Both the position numbers and the translations under genes were made by a program. From JACCZH01 sp963729445 (GTDB lineage: Bacteria > Chloroflexota > Chloroflexia > Thermomicrobiales > CFX8): DNA of 64,000 nt. Positions 1 to 11,914 of the stretch are shown in pieces (position 1 is the stretch's first letter; each line of letters begins with the position of its first letter). The notes below the pieces were generated by a model. It had not been told where the DNA came from. It made no database searches and worked only from the letters and a program-made list of their open reading frames with translations. The DNA lies in contig CAVSNU010000002.1 in assembly GCA_963729445.1 (NCBI GenBank), positions 620,001 to 684,000 on the forward strand, read 5' to 3'.

Positions 1-334
1 CTTGAGCCACCGCGACCACCGCGTCGTCGGCCGCGTAGCGCTGGACGCCGTCTACCCGCTGGCGAGAGACGCCCTGGTCTTCCCGGAGCACGCGATCGAC
101 GGACTCCGTCCCCACGCTGTCAAGGAGGTCTGGCTCTTCGCCAGCGCGATCGCCAGCAGCTACGTGGACATCTCATCTGGCTTCGACCGCAAGGTCCACG
201 CGCGTCTGGCTCACGAGAGTCAAACGCCCGACCCAGCAGCCCTGCCGGGTAATTGGCGCGCCCGAGCGGCTCAGGTCGGTGAGCAAGCCGGCCAGGCTCT
301 CGCCGAGGCGTTTACCATCCTGAGGATTGGTTAG
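1..334 (+). CDS. PIG-L family deacetylase, C-terminal part
   Basis: This is the last 110 or so residues of a zinc-dependent N-acetyl deacetylase of the PIG-L/LmbE family; the start lies before the window. What is visible is the late HxDHR motif (SHRDHRVVG) followed by the stretch DAVYPLARD, which is typical of the region after the second metal-binding motif in this family. Members remove acetyl groups from GlcNAc-containing substrates such as mycothiol or bacillithiol precursors and antibiotic intermediates; the substrate here cannot be told. It is followed after 93 bp by the M81 peptidase gene on the same strand. The family call rests on a short fragment. Confidence 0.7.
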   Translation, partial: LSHRDHRVVGRVALDAVYPLARDALVFPEHAIDGLRPHAVKEVWLFASAIASSYVDISSGFDRKVHARLAHESQTPDPAALPGNWRARAAQVGEQAGQALAEAFTILRIG

Positions 335-427
335 CAGAGCGGCACGGCGGCTGACTCGCCTTGACACACTCCTCCCCCGCGGCGAAGATCGAGCAGTTAC
401 GATCGTCACCATGGGGAAGGACAACTT

Positions 428-1933
428 ATGCGCGTTGCCATCGGCGGGATAGCCCACGAGAGCAGCACCTTTGCAACCGTACCGACAAAACTGTGCGACT
501 TCGAGGAGCAGGGTATCCCGGAGGGACCCCAGCTCATCGATGTATATACCGGCACGAAATCAGCCGTCGGCGGCTTCATCGATGCCGCACGCGACTTCGG
601 TTTTGAGGCTGTGCCGACGATCTACGCCCACGCTACTCCGGCCGGCCCGGTAACGGCTGATGCCACCGAGACCCTGACCAACTGGCTCTGTGATGGTCTG
701 CGCTCGGCGCTCGAGACCGGACCGCTCGACGGGGTGCTCCTCTCGCTACACGGCGCGATGGTCTCCGAGCTCGACGACGACGGCGAGAGCTACATCCTGC
801 GGGCGGTACGCGAGGTCGTTGGCGCGGAGATGCCGGTCATCGTGGAGCTCGACCTGCACGGCAATATCACCGAGGAGATGGTCGGTCTGGCAACGGTCTG
901 CGTCGCCTATGACGAGTACCCGCACACCGACTCCTACGAGCGTGCTTATGAGATGGGACACATCCTGACCCGGATCGTGCGCGGCGGCGCTCGGCCAACC
1001 GCCGCGGTCGTGAAGATCCCGCTCCTCGCAGGCGGTCAGCGCCAGTACACCCACGCCGAGCCGATGCTGAGCATCAAGCACATGGCCCACGACATCGAGG
1101 GCGAGCGGGGCGTGCTGAACGTGAGCTATCTGCCCGGTTTCTTCTTCGCCGACATCGCGCCGACCAACTTCACGATTATCGTCACGACCGATAACAACCC
1201 TGAGCAGGCACAGGAAGCGGCGGCCAGGATCGCGCAGTATATCTGGGACCGGCGCGAGGATTTTGAGCTCAACCCGACTCCGGTTGACGAGGCAGTACGA
1301 CAAGCGATGGCGGCACCCGAGGGGCCGGTCGTTATGGCCGACATCGGGGACAACCCCGGCGGGGGCACTCCGGCCGACGGCACTGTGCTGCTCGAAGCCT
1401 TGCTCCGGTTGGGTGCGGACAACGCCGTCGTCGTGCCAATCGTTGATCCTGAGTCCGTTCAACAGGCGATCGAGGCCGGTGAGGGCAACACCGTGCAATT
1501 GAAGCTCGGTGGGAAGGTCGATACGTTCCATGGCGCGCCACTGGACGTCACCGCCAGAGTCGCGCGGATTACCGACGGCACCTTCGTCCACAAGGGCCCG
1601 ATGGGCACGGGGACGACCCACCTCCTGGGGCCGACCGTGGTGTTGGAGATCGAGAGCAACGGCGGCGGCACGGTGGAGGTCATCACAACCACCTATCGCT
1701 ATCAGCCGACCGACCTGGAGGTGCTACGCAGCCAGGGGATCGAACCGACCGAGAAGCAGATCATCGTGGTGAAGTCCTGGGTCCACTACCGGGCCGCGTT
1801 CACCCCGGTCGCGAAACAGATCATCGAGGTCGATACGCCCGGTCTGACCAGCCCGCACCTCGACCGCTACGACTACAAGAACCTCGTTCGCCCGATTTAC
1901 CCGCTCGACCGAGACATGACCTGGAAAGCATAG
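428..1933 (+). CDS. M81 family metallopeptidase (MlrC-like)
   Basis: The 501-residue product matches the M81/microcystinase C family in length and motifs. GIAHESSTF lies at residues 6-14, a DLHGN motif near 141 and YPHTDSYERA near 165; the His and Asp residues in these motifs are the expected zinc ligands. Microcystinase C cleaves linearised microcystin fragments, but most homologues in soil bacteria have unknown peptide or amide substrates. The start is set by a GGGAAGG ribosome binding site about 8 bases upstream of the ATG. A CapA-like gene follows after 10 bp, so the two are probably co-transcribed. No signal peptide is seen, so a cytoplasmic location is inferred. Confidence 0.88.
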   Translation: MRVAIGGIAHESSTFATVPTKLCDFEEQGIPEGPQLIDVYTGTKSAVGGFIDAARDFGFEAVPTIYAHATPAGPVTADATETLTNWLCDGLRSALETGPLDGVLLSLHGAMVSELDDDGESYILRAVREVVGAEMPVIVELDLHGNITEEMVGLATVCVAYDEYPHTDSYERAYEMGHILTRIVRGGARPTAAVVKIPLLAGGQRQYTHAEPMLSIKHMAHDIEGERGVLNVSYLPGFFFADIAPTNFTIIVTTDNNPEQAQEAAARIAQYIWDRREDFELNPTPVDEAVRQAMAAPEGPVVMADIGDNPGGGTPADGTVLLEALLRLGADNAVVVPIVDPESVQQAIEAGEGNTVQLKLGGKVDTFHGAPLDVTARVARITDGTFVHKGPMGTGTTHLLGPTVVLEIESNGGGTVEVITTTYRYQPTDLEVLRSQGIEPTEKQIIVVKSWVHYRAAFTPVAKQIIEVDTPGLTSPHLDRYDYKNLVRPIYPLDRDMTWKA

Positions 1934-1943
1934 GGAGAGACTC

Positions 1944-3251
1944 TTGACGAACCGCATTACCGTTACCGCAACTGGCGACTCGTTGATCACCCGCCGGATG
2001 CCGGACTACCAGGACGAGCAGTTCACCGACATGATCGGGCTCATCCAGTCAGCTGACGTCGCCTTCACCAACATGGAGATGGTGCTGAGCAACTACAAGG
2101 GCAGTCCCGTGGTTGAGAGCGGCGGTGGCAATCTGTCGGCCGAGCCAGGCGTGGCGCGTGACCTCCAGGAGATGGGTTTCAACATCACCGCGTTCGCAAA
2201 CAACCACACCCTCAATTATGGGGAGCACGGCTGCTTGACCACCCTCGACGTACTGGCGGAGCTGGAGTTCCCCTGTGCCGGCGCCGGACGGAATCTCGGA
2301 GAGGCGCGTAGACCCGCGTATCTGGATTCGGACCGGGGACGGGTCGGATTGGTGGGCTGTGCCTCCTCGTTCGCCCCAGGACAGCGGGCCGGGGCGCAGG
2401 GCGTGGACACACCCGGCCGAACGGGATTGAACCCGCAACGCTTCGATACTCTGTTCGTCGTTGACCAGGAGCACATGGATGCGGTCAAACGCATCGCCGA
2501 ACGAACGGGCGCCGAGAAGGCACGCGCGTTCCGCGAATGGCTCGGGTTCGGTCAGCCACCCAAGCGCGAGGGCGAGTTCATTCTGGCCGATCGCTCGTTC
2601 ATCGTCGGTGACGAGTTCGGAATCAAGACCGAGGCCCACAAGAAGGATCTCGACGGCAACATGCGCTCGGTGCGCCAGGCCAGCAACACCTCAGACCTGA
2701 CGCTGGTGAGTATTCACGCGCATGAGCAGGGCAAGGAGCGCTGGTTGCCGGCAGACTTCATCGTCGAGTTCGCCCACGCCGCCATCGACAATGGCGCCGA
2801 TATGGTCATCGGTCATGGGCCTCACCTGTTGCGCGGTATCGAGATCTACAAGGGCAAGCCGATCTTCTATTCGCTGGGCAACTTCATCTTCCAGGTCGAG
2901 CTGATGCAGCGTTTCCCGGTCGACGACTTTGAGGGGGTCAACGTCGATCCTTCGAAGACGGTCAGCGAGATGTTCGATCAGATGTTCCAGGGCGGCGCCC
3001 GCGGGTTCCCGGCCGATCGACTCTACTGGGAAACCGTCCTTCCGTTGTGTGTCTTCGAAGACGGTGCGCTGAAGGAGATTACGCTGCACCCGCTCTCGCT
3101 CGGTCACGGCCAATGCGTCACCGAACGCGGCATCCCGCGCGTGGCCTGTCCGGACCTCGGCCGGGAGATCCTCGAATGGATGACCGAGCTCTCCGAGCCC
3201 TTCGGCACGGCAATTGAAATCCGCGATGGGGTTGGGTGTATCAAGCTGTAG
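1944..3251 (+). CDS. CapA family protein
   Basis: The 435-residue protein begins with a TTG codon preceded by a GGGAGAG ribosome binding site. It carries the CapA (poly-gamma-glutamate biosynthesis) phosphoesterase pattern: GDS near residue 11, NNHTLNYG near 85, a His motif (HEQG) near 259, then GHGPHLLRG and YSLGNFIF near 290-315. CapA proteins share the calcineurin-like metallophosphatase fold; in Bacillus they take part in poly-gamma-glutamate export. No capsule genes are nearby and no membrane anchor is visible, so a role in capsule formation is not supported here. Close spacing to the M81 gene suggests a joint operon. Confidence 0.85.
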   Translation: MTNRITVTATGDSLITRRMPDYQDEQFTDMIGLIQSADVAFTNMEMVLSNYKGSPVVESGGGNLSAEPGVARDLQEMGFNITAFANNHTLNYGEHGCLTTLDVLAELEFPCAGAGRNLGEARRPAYLDSDRGRVGLVGCASSFAPGQRAGAQGVDTPGRTGLNPQRFDTLFVVDQEHMDAVKRIAERTGAEKARAFREWLGFGQPPKREGEFILADRSFIVGDEFGIKTEAHKKDLDGNMRSVRQASNTSDLTLVSIHAHEQGKERWLPADFIVEFAHAAIDNGADMVIGHGPHLLRGIEIYKGKPIFYSLGNFIFQVELMQRFPVDDFEGVNVDPSKTVSEMFDQMFQGGARGFPADRLYWETVLPLCVFEDGALKEITLHPLSLGHGQCVTERGIPRVACPDLGREILEWMTELSEPFGTAIEIRDGVGCIKL

Positions 3252-3340
3252 CGGATATCTGTGCAGCCGACCTGGAGCGGTCGTCGCGAGCATCGACCTT
3301 CGTAGCCGCTCCACATCACTGAGCCACCCCGTCTGCACCT

Positions 3341-3362
3341 GGGGCGCCATGTATGGCGCCCC
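3341..3362 (+). terminator. Probable terminator hairpin after the CapA-like gene
   Basis: GGGGCGCCAT and ATGGCGCCCC form a perfect 10-bp stem around a 2-base spacer, 90 bp after the stop codon. There is no U-tract, so it may act in 3' end protection rather than as a classical intrinsic terminator. Confidence 0.4.
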
Positions 3363-3532
3363 ATGCGCATCGACGTAAGGACTGCCTGGACAGTGCATGT
3401 TATTGGGACAGCCATCCTGAGCAACGCCGAAGGGATGACCAATGAACGCCGCTGTATCACCCGATCTTGGATGACTTGATGTCTATGGGCGCAAATATGG
3501 ACCAGTCCCACTTGAGAGCGGTGCCCTTCTTC

Positions 3533-3606
3533 GTACGGGCGCAATTCATTGCGCCCTCTCCGACGCCACGCGCGGTCGGGCAGGGCGCAATGAATTGCGC
3601 CCGTAC
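3533..3606 (+). repeat. GCGCAAT palindromic repeat, copy 1
   Basis: Two perfect 23-bp inverted arms (3533-3555 and 3584-3606) begin GTACGGGCGCAATT and end with the complement. Each arm also has an internal palindrome (GCGCAATTCATTGCGC-like). The spacer begins with CTCTCC and ends in GGCAGG. The same design recurs near 34.95, 37.72, 39.26 and 39.41 kb. Confidence 0.85.
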
Positions 3607-3778
3607 GAACTTCTGAGCGAAGCGGATCATACTGGGCGCTTCCGTCATTGGACCGCGACGCCGATGCCTCCAGGAGGTCGGACCGGCAGCCGTTATCCTC
3701 CACCACTGGTACCCTCTGTACGTCGCCGATGCATCGCTCGGTAGGTGGTCTGGGGGCAAAGTGTGAGAGGGCGCAGCG

Positions 3779-4614
3779 TTGTCGTCAAAGGCAAAAGATA
3801 CCGGTACTCGGATGCGGCTCCAGGTCACAGTCATATCCGTGACGAAGATCCTGGTGGCCGTGGCGCTGCTGCTCGTTCTTGTCAGTCTGGCCGGACAGCT
3901 CGCCGTGCGAGCATATGACTGGCACCCGGAGCGAGATATCGTCTCGATCGTCAATATCGACCGCGAGCGCAATATCCCCACGACGTTCCAGACGCTGTTG
4001 ATGTTCGGGTGCGCACTTGCCCTGGCCGGTATCACGCTGCTGAAGCGGCTTGAGCGTGACCGCTGGACGCGCCACTGGGGCGGGCTGTCGTTGATCTTCC
4101 TGCTGCTGGCCTGGGACGAGATTGCCGAGATCCACGAGCGCTTCATCGAGCCCATGCGGCGTGTCTTTGACCTCCAGGGCTTCCTCTTTTTCGGCTGGAT
4201 CATCCCGGCCGGCATCGGTGTTGTGCTGTGTGGGCTGGCCTATGCACGTTTCATGCTTGCGCTGCCGTCGCGGACCCGCACGCTCTTCCTCGTGGCCGGG
4301 ACGCTGTGCCTCACCGGCGCGCTCGTGTTCGAGGCAATCGGCGGCAGATACTACGAATCCATTGACCAGAACGCGGACATGACCTACGTGCTCATTTCGA
4401 CGATTGAAGAGACACTGGAGAAGGCGGGCGTGATCGTGTTTCTCCACGCAGCCCTGACCTACCTCAGCGCGGCCCTCGTGGGCGCCAGACTCACGCTGAC
4501 CGGAGAGCCAGGACGATTGTGGCTTGACACGCAACGCCTGGATACCAGGCGCCGCCAAGCGCGAGGCAGTGAGGCCCTCGCGCTTGCGGAAATAACTGAA
4601 GTACGGAGTGCCTT

Positions 4615-4618
<4 letters not shown>
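3779..4618 (+). CDS. Polytopic membrane protein of unknown function
   Basis: I do not recognise this family with certainty. The 279-residue product has about six hydrophobic segments (roughly residues 20-42, 72-92, 105-125, 138-160, 172-190 and 212-232), so it is probably an inner-membrane protein. An acidic motif, AWDEIAEIHERF, follows the third segment and a second one, STIEETLEKAG, precedes the last; paired acidic helices of this kind could bind metal or protons, which is inference only. The TTG start is chosen because GAGAGGG lies 8 bases upstream; an ATG at 3812 lacks a comparable site. It converges with the ileS gene, overlapping its end by 4 bp. Confidence 0.6.
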
Positions 4619-7834
<3,216 letters not shown>

Positions 7835-7900
7835 TTGTTCTCCACAATCCCCGTCATCCGCGCGAAGTCGAAGGATCTCTTGTTCCAGTCATCAGTCCCG
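7835..7900 (-). repeat. Solo copy of the TCATCCTGAGC-type repeat before ileS
   Basis: Between the leader terminator and the ileS start, GTCATCCGCGCGAAG followed by TCGAAGGATCTCTTG resembles one arm of the repeat seen in full at 51954-52034. It would lie inside the ileS 5' untranslated region. Confidence 0.4.
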
Positions 7901-7904
7901 CGGG

Positions 7905-8206
7905 TTCGAGAACACAAAAAATCCCGCCCCCACATGAGGACGAGATTGCTCCCGCGGTACCACCCCGGTTGACCGCACCACGGCGCGGCCCACTCAACCC
8001 GGCACAGCTCTACGTCGCGATGCCAGCGCCCCTGGTAACGGAAGGCGACCCCGGTCACTTCTACTTGAGGGCTCTACCCCTCGTTCGGGTGACGGCTCTG
8101 GAATGATCTTCGGCGGCCCTGCCCGCATCCGGCTCCCACCAACCCCGGACTCGCTGTGCGGCGGTCTTCCGCCTACTCGTTTCCGTCAACGCTTGTGCGT
8201 ATGTCA
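7905..8206 (-). promoter_or_regulatory. T-box leader of ileS
   Basis: The leader of ileS carries the T-box antiterminator bulge sequence GGTGGTACCGCG (complement of 7953-7964) directly followed by a terminator hairpin. Upstream, the Stem I region contains GAAGATCATTCC; the ATC here (complement of 8105-8107) is followed by a purine and is a good candidate for the isoleucine specifier codon. T-boxes bind uncharged tRNA and switch to antitermination, so ileS expression should rise when tRNA-Ile is uncharged. The leader is about 300 nt, normal for the class. The specifier assignment is inference from the alignment pattern, not from a folded model. Confidence 0.9.
7916..7946 (-). terminator. T-box attenuator terminator
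   Basis: On the minus strand ATCTCGTCCTC pairs (with G-U pairs) with GGGGGCGGGAT across a short loop and is followed by a run of six T. It lies immediately after the T-box antiterminator sequence, as expected for the alternative terminator fold. Confidence 0.85.
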
Positions 8207-8212
8207 ACTAGG

Positions 8213-8218
8213 ATTTTA
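8213..8218 (-). promoter_or_regulatory. Candidate -10 element of the ileS leader promoter
   Basis: TAAAAT on the minus strand, preceded by TGT (an extended -10 pattern), lies about 7 bases before the expected 5' end of the T-box leader. No strong -35 is seen at the right distance. Confidence 0.4.
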
Positions 8219-8324
8219 ACACGAATCACAAGCCTTTTCAGGCCCGTTTTGAGCCGATTGGCGTGCCAGTTTTCGTGGGGATCGTGTCTCCCAGGCTGTA
8301 TGATCCCACGGGAGGATGAGAGAC

Positions 8325-8990
8325 ATGATACGCACAACCGATCCACAAGACGAGCCGTTCGAAGTGCTCGACGCCGATGGAACGCCCACGGGTGAGATCA
8401 AACCGCGCGGGGAGATACACCGCGACGGCCACTGGCACCGCGCACTGCATATCTGGATCCACGGCTTCGATGAGCAGCAGTGCCCGTTTGTGCTCTTTCA
8501 ACGCCGTTCAGAGGGGAAAGACACCGCGCCCGGCGCGCTCGATGTGGCGGTCGGCGGGCATTTCCGTGCCGGTGAAACCCTGCAGGAGACACTGCGCGAG
8601 GCAGAGGAAGAGATCGGACTGGCCGCGCAGCTGGACGAGCTGGTTCCGCTAGGCCGGCGTTTCGTGGAATCGCACGGTCCAGGCTACATCGACCGCGAGC
8701 TCAACGAGGTGTTCGCGCTGCGCTGCGACCAGCCGCTTGCACGGTACAGGCTCCATCCCGAGGAAGTTGCCGGTATCGTCGCCGTCGAGCTCGATCGCAT
8801 CGTTGCGCTCTTCGAAGGCTCGATTGAAACCGCCGAGGCACACGAGGTGCAGCTCGACGGGAGCCAGGGCCTCATTACGTTGAGGACAACCGATTTTGCC
8901 GATGAGGGAAGCGATTACCCGAGGGCGACCCTGGCTGGTATCCAGGCCCTTGTATCAGGGCGCCAGCCAGAGCCATTTCTGATCCGGTAG
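8325..8990 (+). CDS. NUDIX hydrolase
   Basis: The product has a complete NUDIX box, G-HFRAG-E-TLQETL-REAEEEIGL, at about residues 77-99 of a 221-residue protein. NUDIX enzymes hydrolyse nucleoside diphosphates linked to another group, with Mg2+ held by the REAEEE glutamates. The flanking region (FEVLDADGTPTGEIKPR near the start, then WHRALHIWI) resembles the isopentenyl-diphosphate isomerase-like and YfcD-like subgroup, but the substrate is not predictable. ATG at 8325 is chosen because GGAGG at 8311-8315 stands 9 bases before it; the in-frame ATG at 8316 directly abuts that site. It converges with the RNase J gene. Confidence 0.85.
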   Translation: MIRTTDPQDEPFEVLDADGTPTGEIKPRGEIHRDGHWHRALHIWIHGFDEQQCPFVLFQRRSEGKDTAPGALDVAVGGHFRAGETLQETLREAEEEIGLAAQLDELVPLGRRFVESHGPGYIDRELNEVFALRCDQPLARYRLHPEEVAGIVAVELDRIVALFEGSIETAEAHEVQLDGSQGLITLRTTDFADEGSDYPRATLAGIQALVSGRQPEPFLIR

Positions 8991-9050
8991 GGGACGCCGC
9001 ACGTTACGCACGTGCGTTGATGAGCCGAGATGACTCCTCCCGGGCGGGCG

Positions 9051-10727
9051 TTAGAACTCCGTGACGAGCGGCAGGATCATCGGGCGGAGCTTGGCGGTAC
9101 GGTACATGTGGCGGGCGACGACGTCCTTCACGCGGCCCACGATGTAGCCGTAGGACATGTTGCCCTTGCGCAGCCGGCGCTCAAGGAAGCGGCGCAGCTC
9201 AACCTCAGCTTCGGCGATCAGCTTCTTGCTGTCCTCGTCGTCGAAGCCTTTCCCAGTCAGCTCCGGACCGGCGAGCAGGATACCCTGCTCCAGATTCACT
9301 GCCAGCGTCACGATGATGACCTGGGCGGTGGCGAGCGACTCACGAGTACGCAGGACGACGTTGTGGTACCGATCGGTACCCAGCCCATCGACCAGAACGG
9401 AGCCGTTGGGAATCTCGGGTTCCTTGCGCCAGCTGCCTCTGGACATCGAAATTGGCACGCCGGACTCCGGGATCATGATGTTCTCTGCCGGCATGCCGGT
9501 CTCGATCGCCATGTCTTTGTAGAGGCACATGTGGCGGTATTCACCGTGGATCGGCACCGCGTACTTCGGACGGACCATCTCGATCATCTGCTTGAGCTCA
9601 CCGCGCGCGGCGTGGCCCGAGACGTGAATACTCGGCTCGATTGCTGAGTAGACGACGTGCGCTCCGCGGCGGAAGAGGTTGTTAATGGTCTGGGCGACCG
9701 TTTCCTCGTTACCGGGAACCGGAGCCGCCGACAGGATCACGGTATCACCCTCAGTAACTCGTAGCTTCGGGTGATCGCCACTGGCAATGCGAGCGAGGGC
9801 AGCCGACGCCTCCCCCTGGGAGCCGGTCGTAAGCACCAGAATCTGGTTGTGTGGCAGCTTGATGACCTCATCGACCGGGCGCAACACGCCCTGGGGGGCT
9901 TTGATGAACCCCAGATCCAGCGCGACCTGTACCGACTGCTCCATGCTGCGGCCGATGACGGCCACCTTGCGGCCATACTTGGCCGCCACCTGGATCGACT
10001 GTTCGAGACGCAGGATATTCGACGCGAATGAGGTCACGATCACCCGGCCGGGCGCATTACCAACGACACGGTCTAACGTCTCGGTCACCGTCGCTTCGCT
10101 CGGCGTGAACCCCTCGCGCTCGATTCTGGTCGCGTCGGAGAAGAGCGCCAGAATACCCTCGTCACCGAGCTCGCGCAGGCGGACGATATCGGTCGGCGGG
10201 CCTACCGGCGGCGTTGGGTCGAGCTTGAAGTCACCGGTGTGCAGGATTTTGCCCACCGGTGTGTTCAATGCCAGGGCCATGGCGCCCGGGATTGAGTGAG
10301 TTACCGGAATGAACTCTGCCTCGAAATGGTTTCCGATCTTATAGATCTGACCGGGCTCGATCGGCATGAAGTCCGCAAGCTGTGCTACGCCGGCTTCCTG
10401 CATCTTGCTGCGGGCGAAGGCGAGCGCCATCGGGGAACCGTACAGGGGAATTGGCGCAATCTTTGACAGTTGCGGCAGCACATAGGGTAACGAGCCGATG
10501 TGATCTTCGTGACCGTGGGTAAGGACGATCGCACGGAACCGGTGTGAGTTCTGCACAAGATACGTGACGTCCGGTATGATGAGGTCGATGCCGCGCATCT
10601 CTTCTTCCGGGAACTTGGTGCCACAATCCACGATGATCATGTCGCCCCGGTACTCAAATACCATCATGTTCTTGCCGATTTCGCCAATGCCGCCGAGCGG
10701 GATAGCGCGTAGACGCGGTCGGGCCAT
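9051..10727 (-). CDS. rnj: Ribonuclease J
   Basis: The 558-residue protein is a metallo-beta-lactamase/beta-CASP ribonuclease. LRAIPLGGIGEIGKN is at the N-terminus, the zinc-binding HGHEDHIG motif near residue 68, DCG and HTGDFKLD further on, and the beta-CASP motif with SGHAARGEL and PIHGEYRH in the second half. RNase J acts in mRNA decay and rRNA maturation with 5' exonuclease and endonuclease activity. The ATG at 10727 follows GGAGG at a good distance; an upstream in-frame ATG (within GAATTCTATGGAGG-like context near 10745) would place the ribosome site inside the gene. It is divergent from the repeat-protein gene. Confidence 0.93.
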   Translation of the reverse strand: MARPRLRAIPLGGIGEIGKNMMVFEYRGDMIIVDCGTKFPEEEMRGIDLIIPDVTYLVQNSHRFRAIVLTHGHEDHIGSLPYVLPQLSKIAPIPLYGSPMALAFARSKMQEAGVAQLADFMPIEPGQIYKIGNHFEAEFIPVTHSIPGAMALALNTPVGKILHTGDFKLDPTPPVGPPTDIVRLRELGDEGILALFSDATRIEREGFTPSEATVTETLDRVVGNAPGRVIVTSFASNILRLEQSIQVAAKYGRKVAVIGRSMEQSVQVALDLGFIKAPQGVLRPVDEVIKLPHNQILVLTTGSQGEASAALARIASGDHPKLRVTEGDTVILSAAPVPGNEETVAQTINNLFRRGAHVVYSAIEPSIHVSGHAARGELKQMIEMVRPKYAVPIHGEYRHMCLYKDMAIETGMPAENIMIPESGVPISMSRGSWRKEPEIPNGSVLVDGLGTDRYHNVVLRTRESLATAQVIIVTLAVNLEQGILLAGPELTGKGFDDEDSKKLIAEAEVELRRFLERRLRKGNMSYGYIVGRVKDVVARHMYRTAKLRPMILPLVTEF

Positions 10728-10850
10728 ATGACTTCGATCCTCCATAGAATGCGAGTGGTTGAGAACCGCCCTCAATAGACGGTCGTTATTGTTACCTGTA
10801 GCATACCGCGCCGGGCTCCAACCGATGTAATTCAGAAAAACGGCCCTGCG

Positions 10851-10879
10851 TTGACCCCTGTCCAGACAACTCCTAAGAT
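10851..10879 (+). promoter_or_regulatory. Promoter of the 15-residue-repeat protein gene
   Basis: TTGACC (10851-10856) and TAAGAT (10874-10879) are separated by exactly 17 bases, a good match to a housekeeping sigma promoter. Transcription would begin near 10886, leaving a 29-nt leader to the ATG at 10915. Confidence 0.6.
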
Positions 10880-10914
10880 GAGGGTTTATGATAGGTGTGA
10901 GGAAGGTGCATACA

Positions 10915-11481
10915 ATGACTGAACAGGAACCTACTGCCAGGCCAGAACCCGAGGACGCGAGCCCAGATCCGGCCACACGAGCTGAGCCCCAATCCGGCAT
11001 ACGTGAGACGACCTATAAAATGCCGGCAACGCGGGAGGCGGCGAAAGCCACCGAGGCAACGGGCGCGGATCTGAAGAACGTCGCGGCCGAGACGGTGATG
11101 ATGAAGCAGTCCGGCGCTGAGCACATCACGGCCGACCGGGTAACGATGGAACAGTCCGGAGCCAAAACCCTGGAGACCAAATCCGCCCAGCTCGATCAGT
11201 CCGGCGTCGTGGCGCTCAGCAGCGATCACGCGGTCGTGATGCAGTCGAGCGTGGTGCAGGTCGTGGCCGAAGAAGTACGCATGAGCAAGAGCAGCGCGGT
11301 GTTCGTAAACGCGAAGCAGGCGCATATCGAGCAGTCCGGCATCGTCGTCTTTGCGGGTACAGCTGAGGGCGACATCAAAACCGTCTTCACACCGACCACT
11401 GCGGCGGTCATGGGTGCCGCGTTCGGGCTCATCTTCGCCATCGCCTCGCTGATCATCAGGCTCGTGACGGCACGCGACTAA
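10915..11481 (+). CDS. Membrane-anchored protein with six 15-residue repeats
   Basis: I do not know this family. The 188-residue protein has a charged N-terminus rich in Pro and Glu (1-40), then six gapless 15-residue repeats (about 48-137) whose shared core is a hydrophobic-x-hydrophobic pattern followed by QSG, QSS or KSS at repeat positions 9-11, and a C-terminal transmembrane helix (about 160-182) ending in RLVTARD. A regular 15-residue period with Gly/Ser turns suggests a beta-solenoid rod, as in bactofilins and pentapeptide-type proteins, but that is inference. There is no signal peptide, so the rod probably faces the cytoplasm. The start at 10915 is supported by GGAAGG 8 bases upstream and by the promoter position. 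A YtxH-like gene follows after 19 bp. Confidence 0.7.
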   Translation: MTEQEPTARPEPEDASPDPATRAEPQSGIRETTYKMPATREAAKATEATGADLKNVAAETVMMKQSGAEHITADRVTMEQSGAKTLETKSAQLDQSGVVALSSDHAVVMQSSVVQVVAEEVRMSKSSAVFVNAKQAHIEQSGIVVFAGTAEGDIKTVFTPTTAAVMGAAFGLIFAIASLIIRLVTARD

Positions 11482-11500
11482 GGGAACGGAGCGATCAAAC

Positions 11501-11854
11501 ATGGGCGCAACCGGCAGAAACATCGTCAAATTCATCACTGGATCGGCGGCCGGGGCGGCCGTGGGAGCGCTACTGGCCCAGGTAGCCGAGTCGGTGGCCA
11601 AGTCAGACGACTCGCTTGAGGGTGCCCAACCAGTGACCGGCCAACCCGAGGCAAGCGCAGCATCGATCAAAGACACCGGACTGGGCAAGATCACCGAGCT
11701 GCGCGACACGCTCCGCGCGCGGTGGGAACGTGCCAAGCAAGAGGGCGAGAAGGCCAAGGCGGCGCGCGAAGCCGAGCTGCGCGCCTATTTCCGCGAAAAG
11801 GTCAACGACCCCACGGCCTTCCCGCCCGGCGCGCCGACGCGGACGGACGGGTAG
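11501..11854 (+). CDS. YtxH-like small membrane protein
   Basis: The 117-residue product starts with a glycine-zipper hydrophobic segment (TGSAAGAAVGALLAQ, about residues 13-28), followed by a soluble tail with a Lys/Glu/Arg/Ala-rich helix (about 75-105) likely to form a coiled coil. This is the layout of YtxH-type general stress proteins, whose molecular role is unknown. It follows the 15-residue-repeat gene closely on the same strand with a ribosome site GGAACGGAG, so the two are probably an operon of membrane-associated structural proteins. Function is otherwise open. Confidence 0.55.
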   Translation: MGATGRNIVKFITGSAAGAAVGALLAQVAESVAKSDDSLEGAQPVTGQPEASAASIKDTGLGKITELRDTLRARWERAKQEGEKAKAAREAELRAYFREKVNDPTAFPPGAPTRTDG

Positions 11855-11871
11855 GGACACCCTGCCCACTC

Positions 11872-11897
11872 CCCCTCTCCCAGGCTCAGGAGAGGGG
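11872..11897. terminator. Hairpin between convergent genes
   Basis: CCCCTCTCC and GGAGAGGGG form a perfect 9-bp stem with an 8-base loop between the YtxH-like gene (plus) and the LuxR-type regulator (minus). It lacks a U-tract but is well placed to end both transcripts; this CCCTCTCCCAGGCTC type of hairpin is also common as a dispersed repeat. Confidence 0.5.
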
Positions 11898-11914
11898 TTG
11901 AGGATGAGGCCCAC

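Larger units (their letters stand above)
3252..3778. other. Intergenic region with hairpins and repeats
   Basis: This 527-bp gap holds a 10-bp perfect hairpin just after the CapA-like gene, a degenerate copy of the TCATCCTGAGC repeat near 3412-3440, and one full copy of the GCGCAATTCATTGCGC palindromic repeat (3533-3606). I see no gene in it. A GAGAGGG ribosome binding site for the next gene is at 3764-3770. Confidence 0.6.

Noticed and set aside
9051..11000. A 649-residue reading of RNase J with a long N-terminal extension
   Set aside because: The extension covers the divergent promoter region, and the GGAGG site and homology support the start at 10727.
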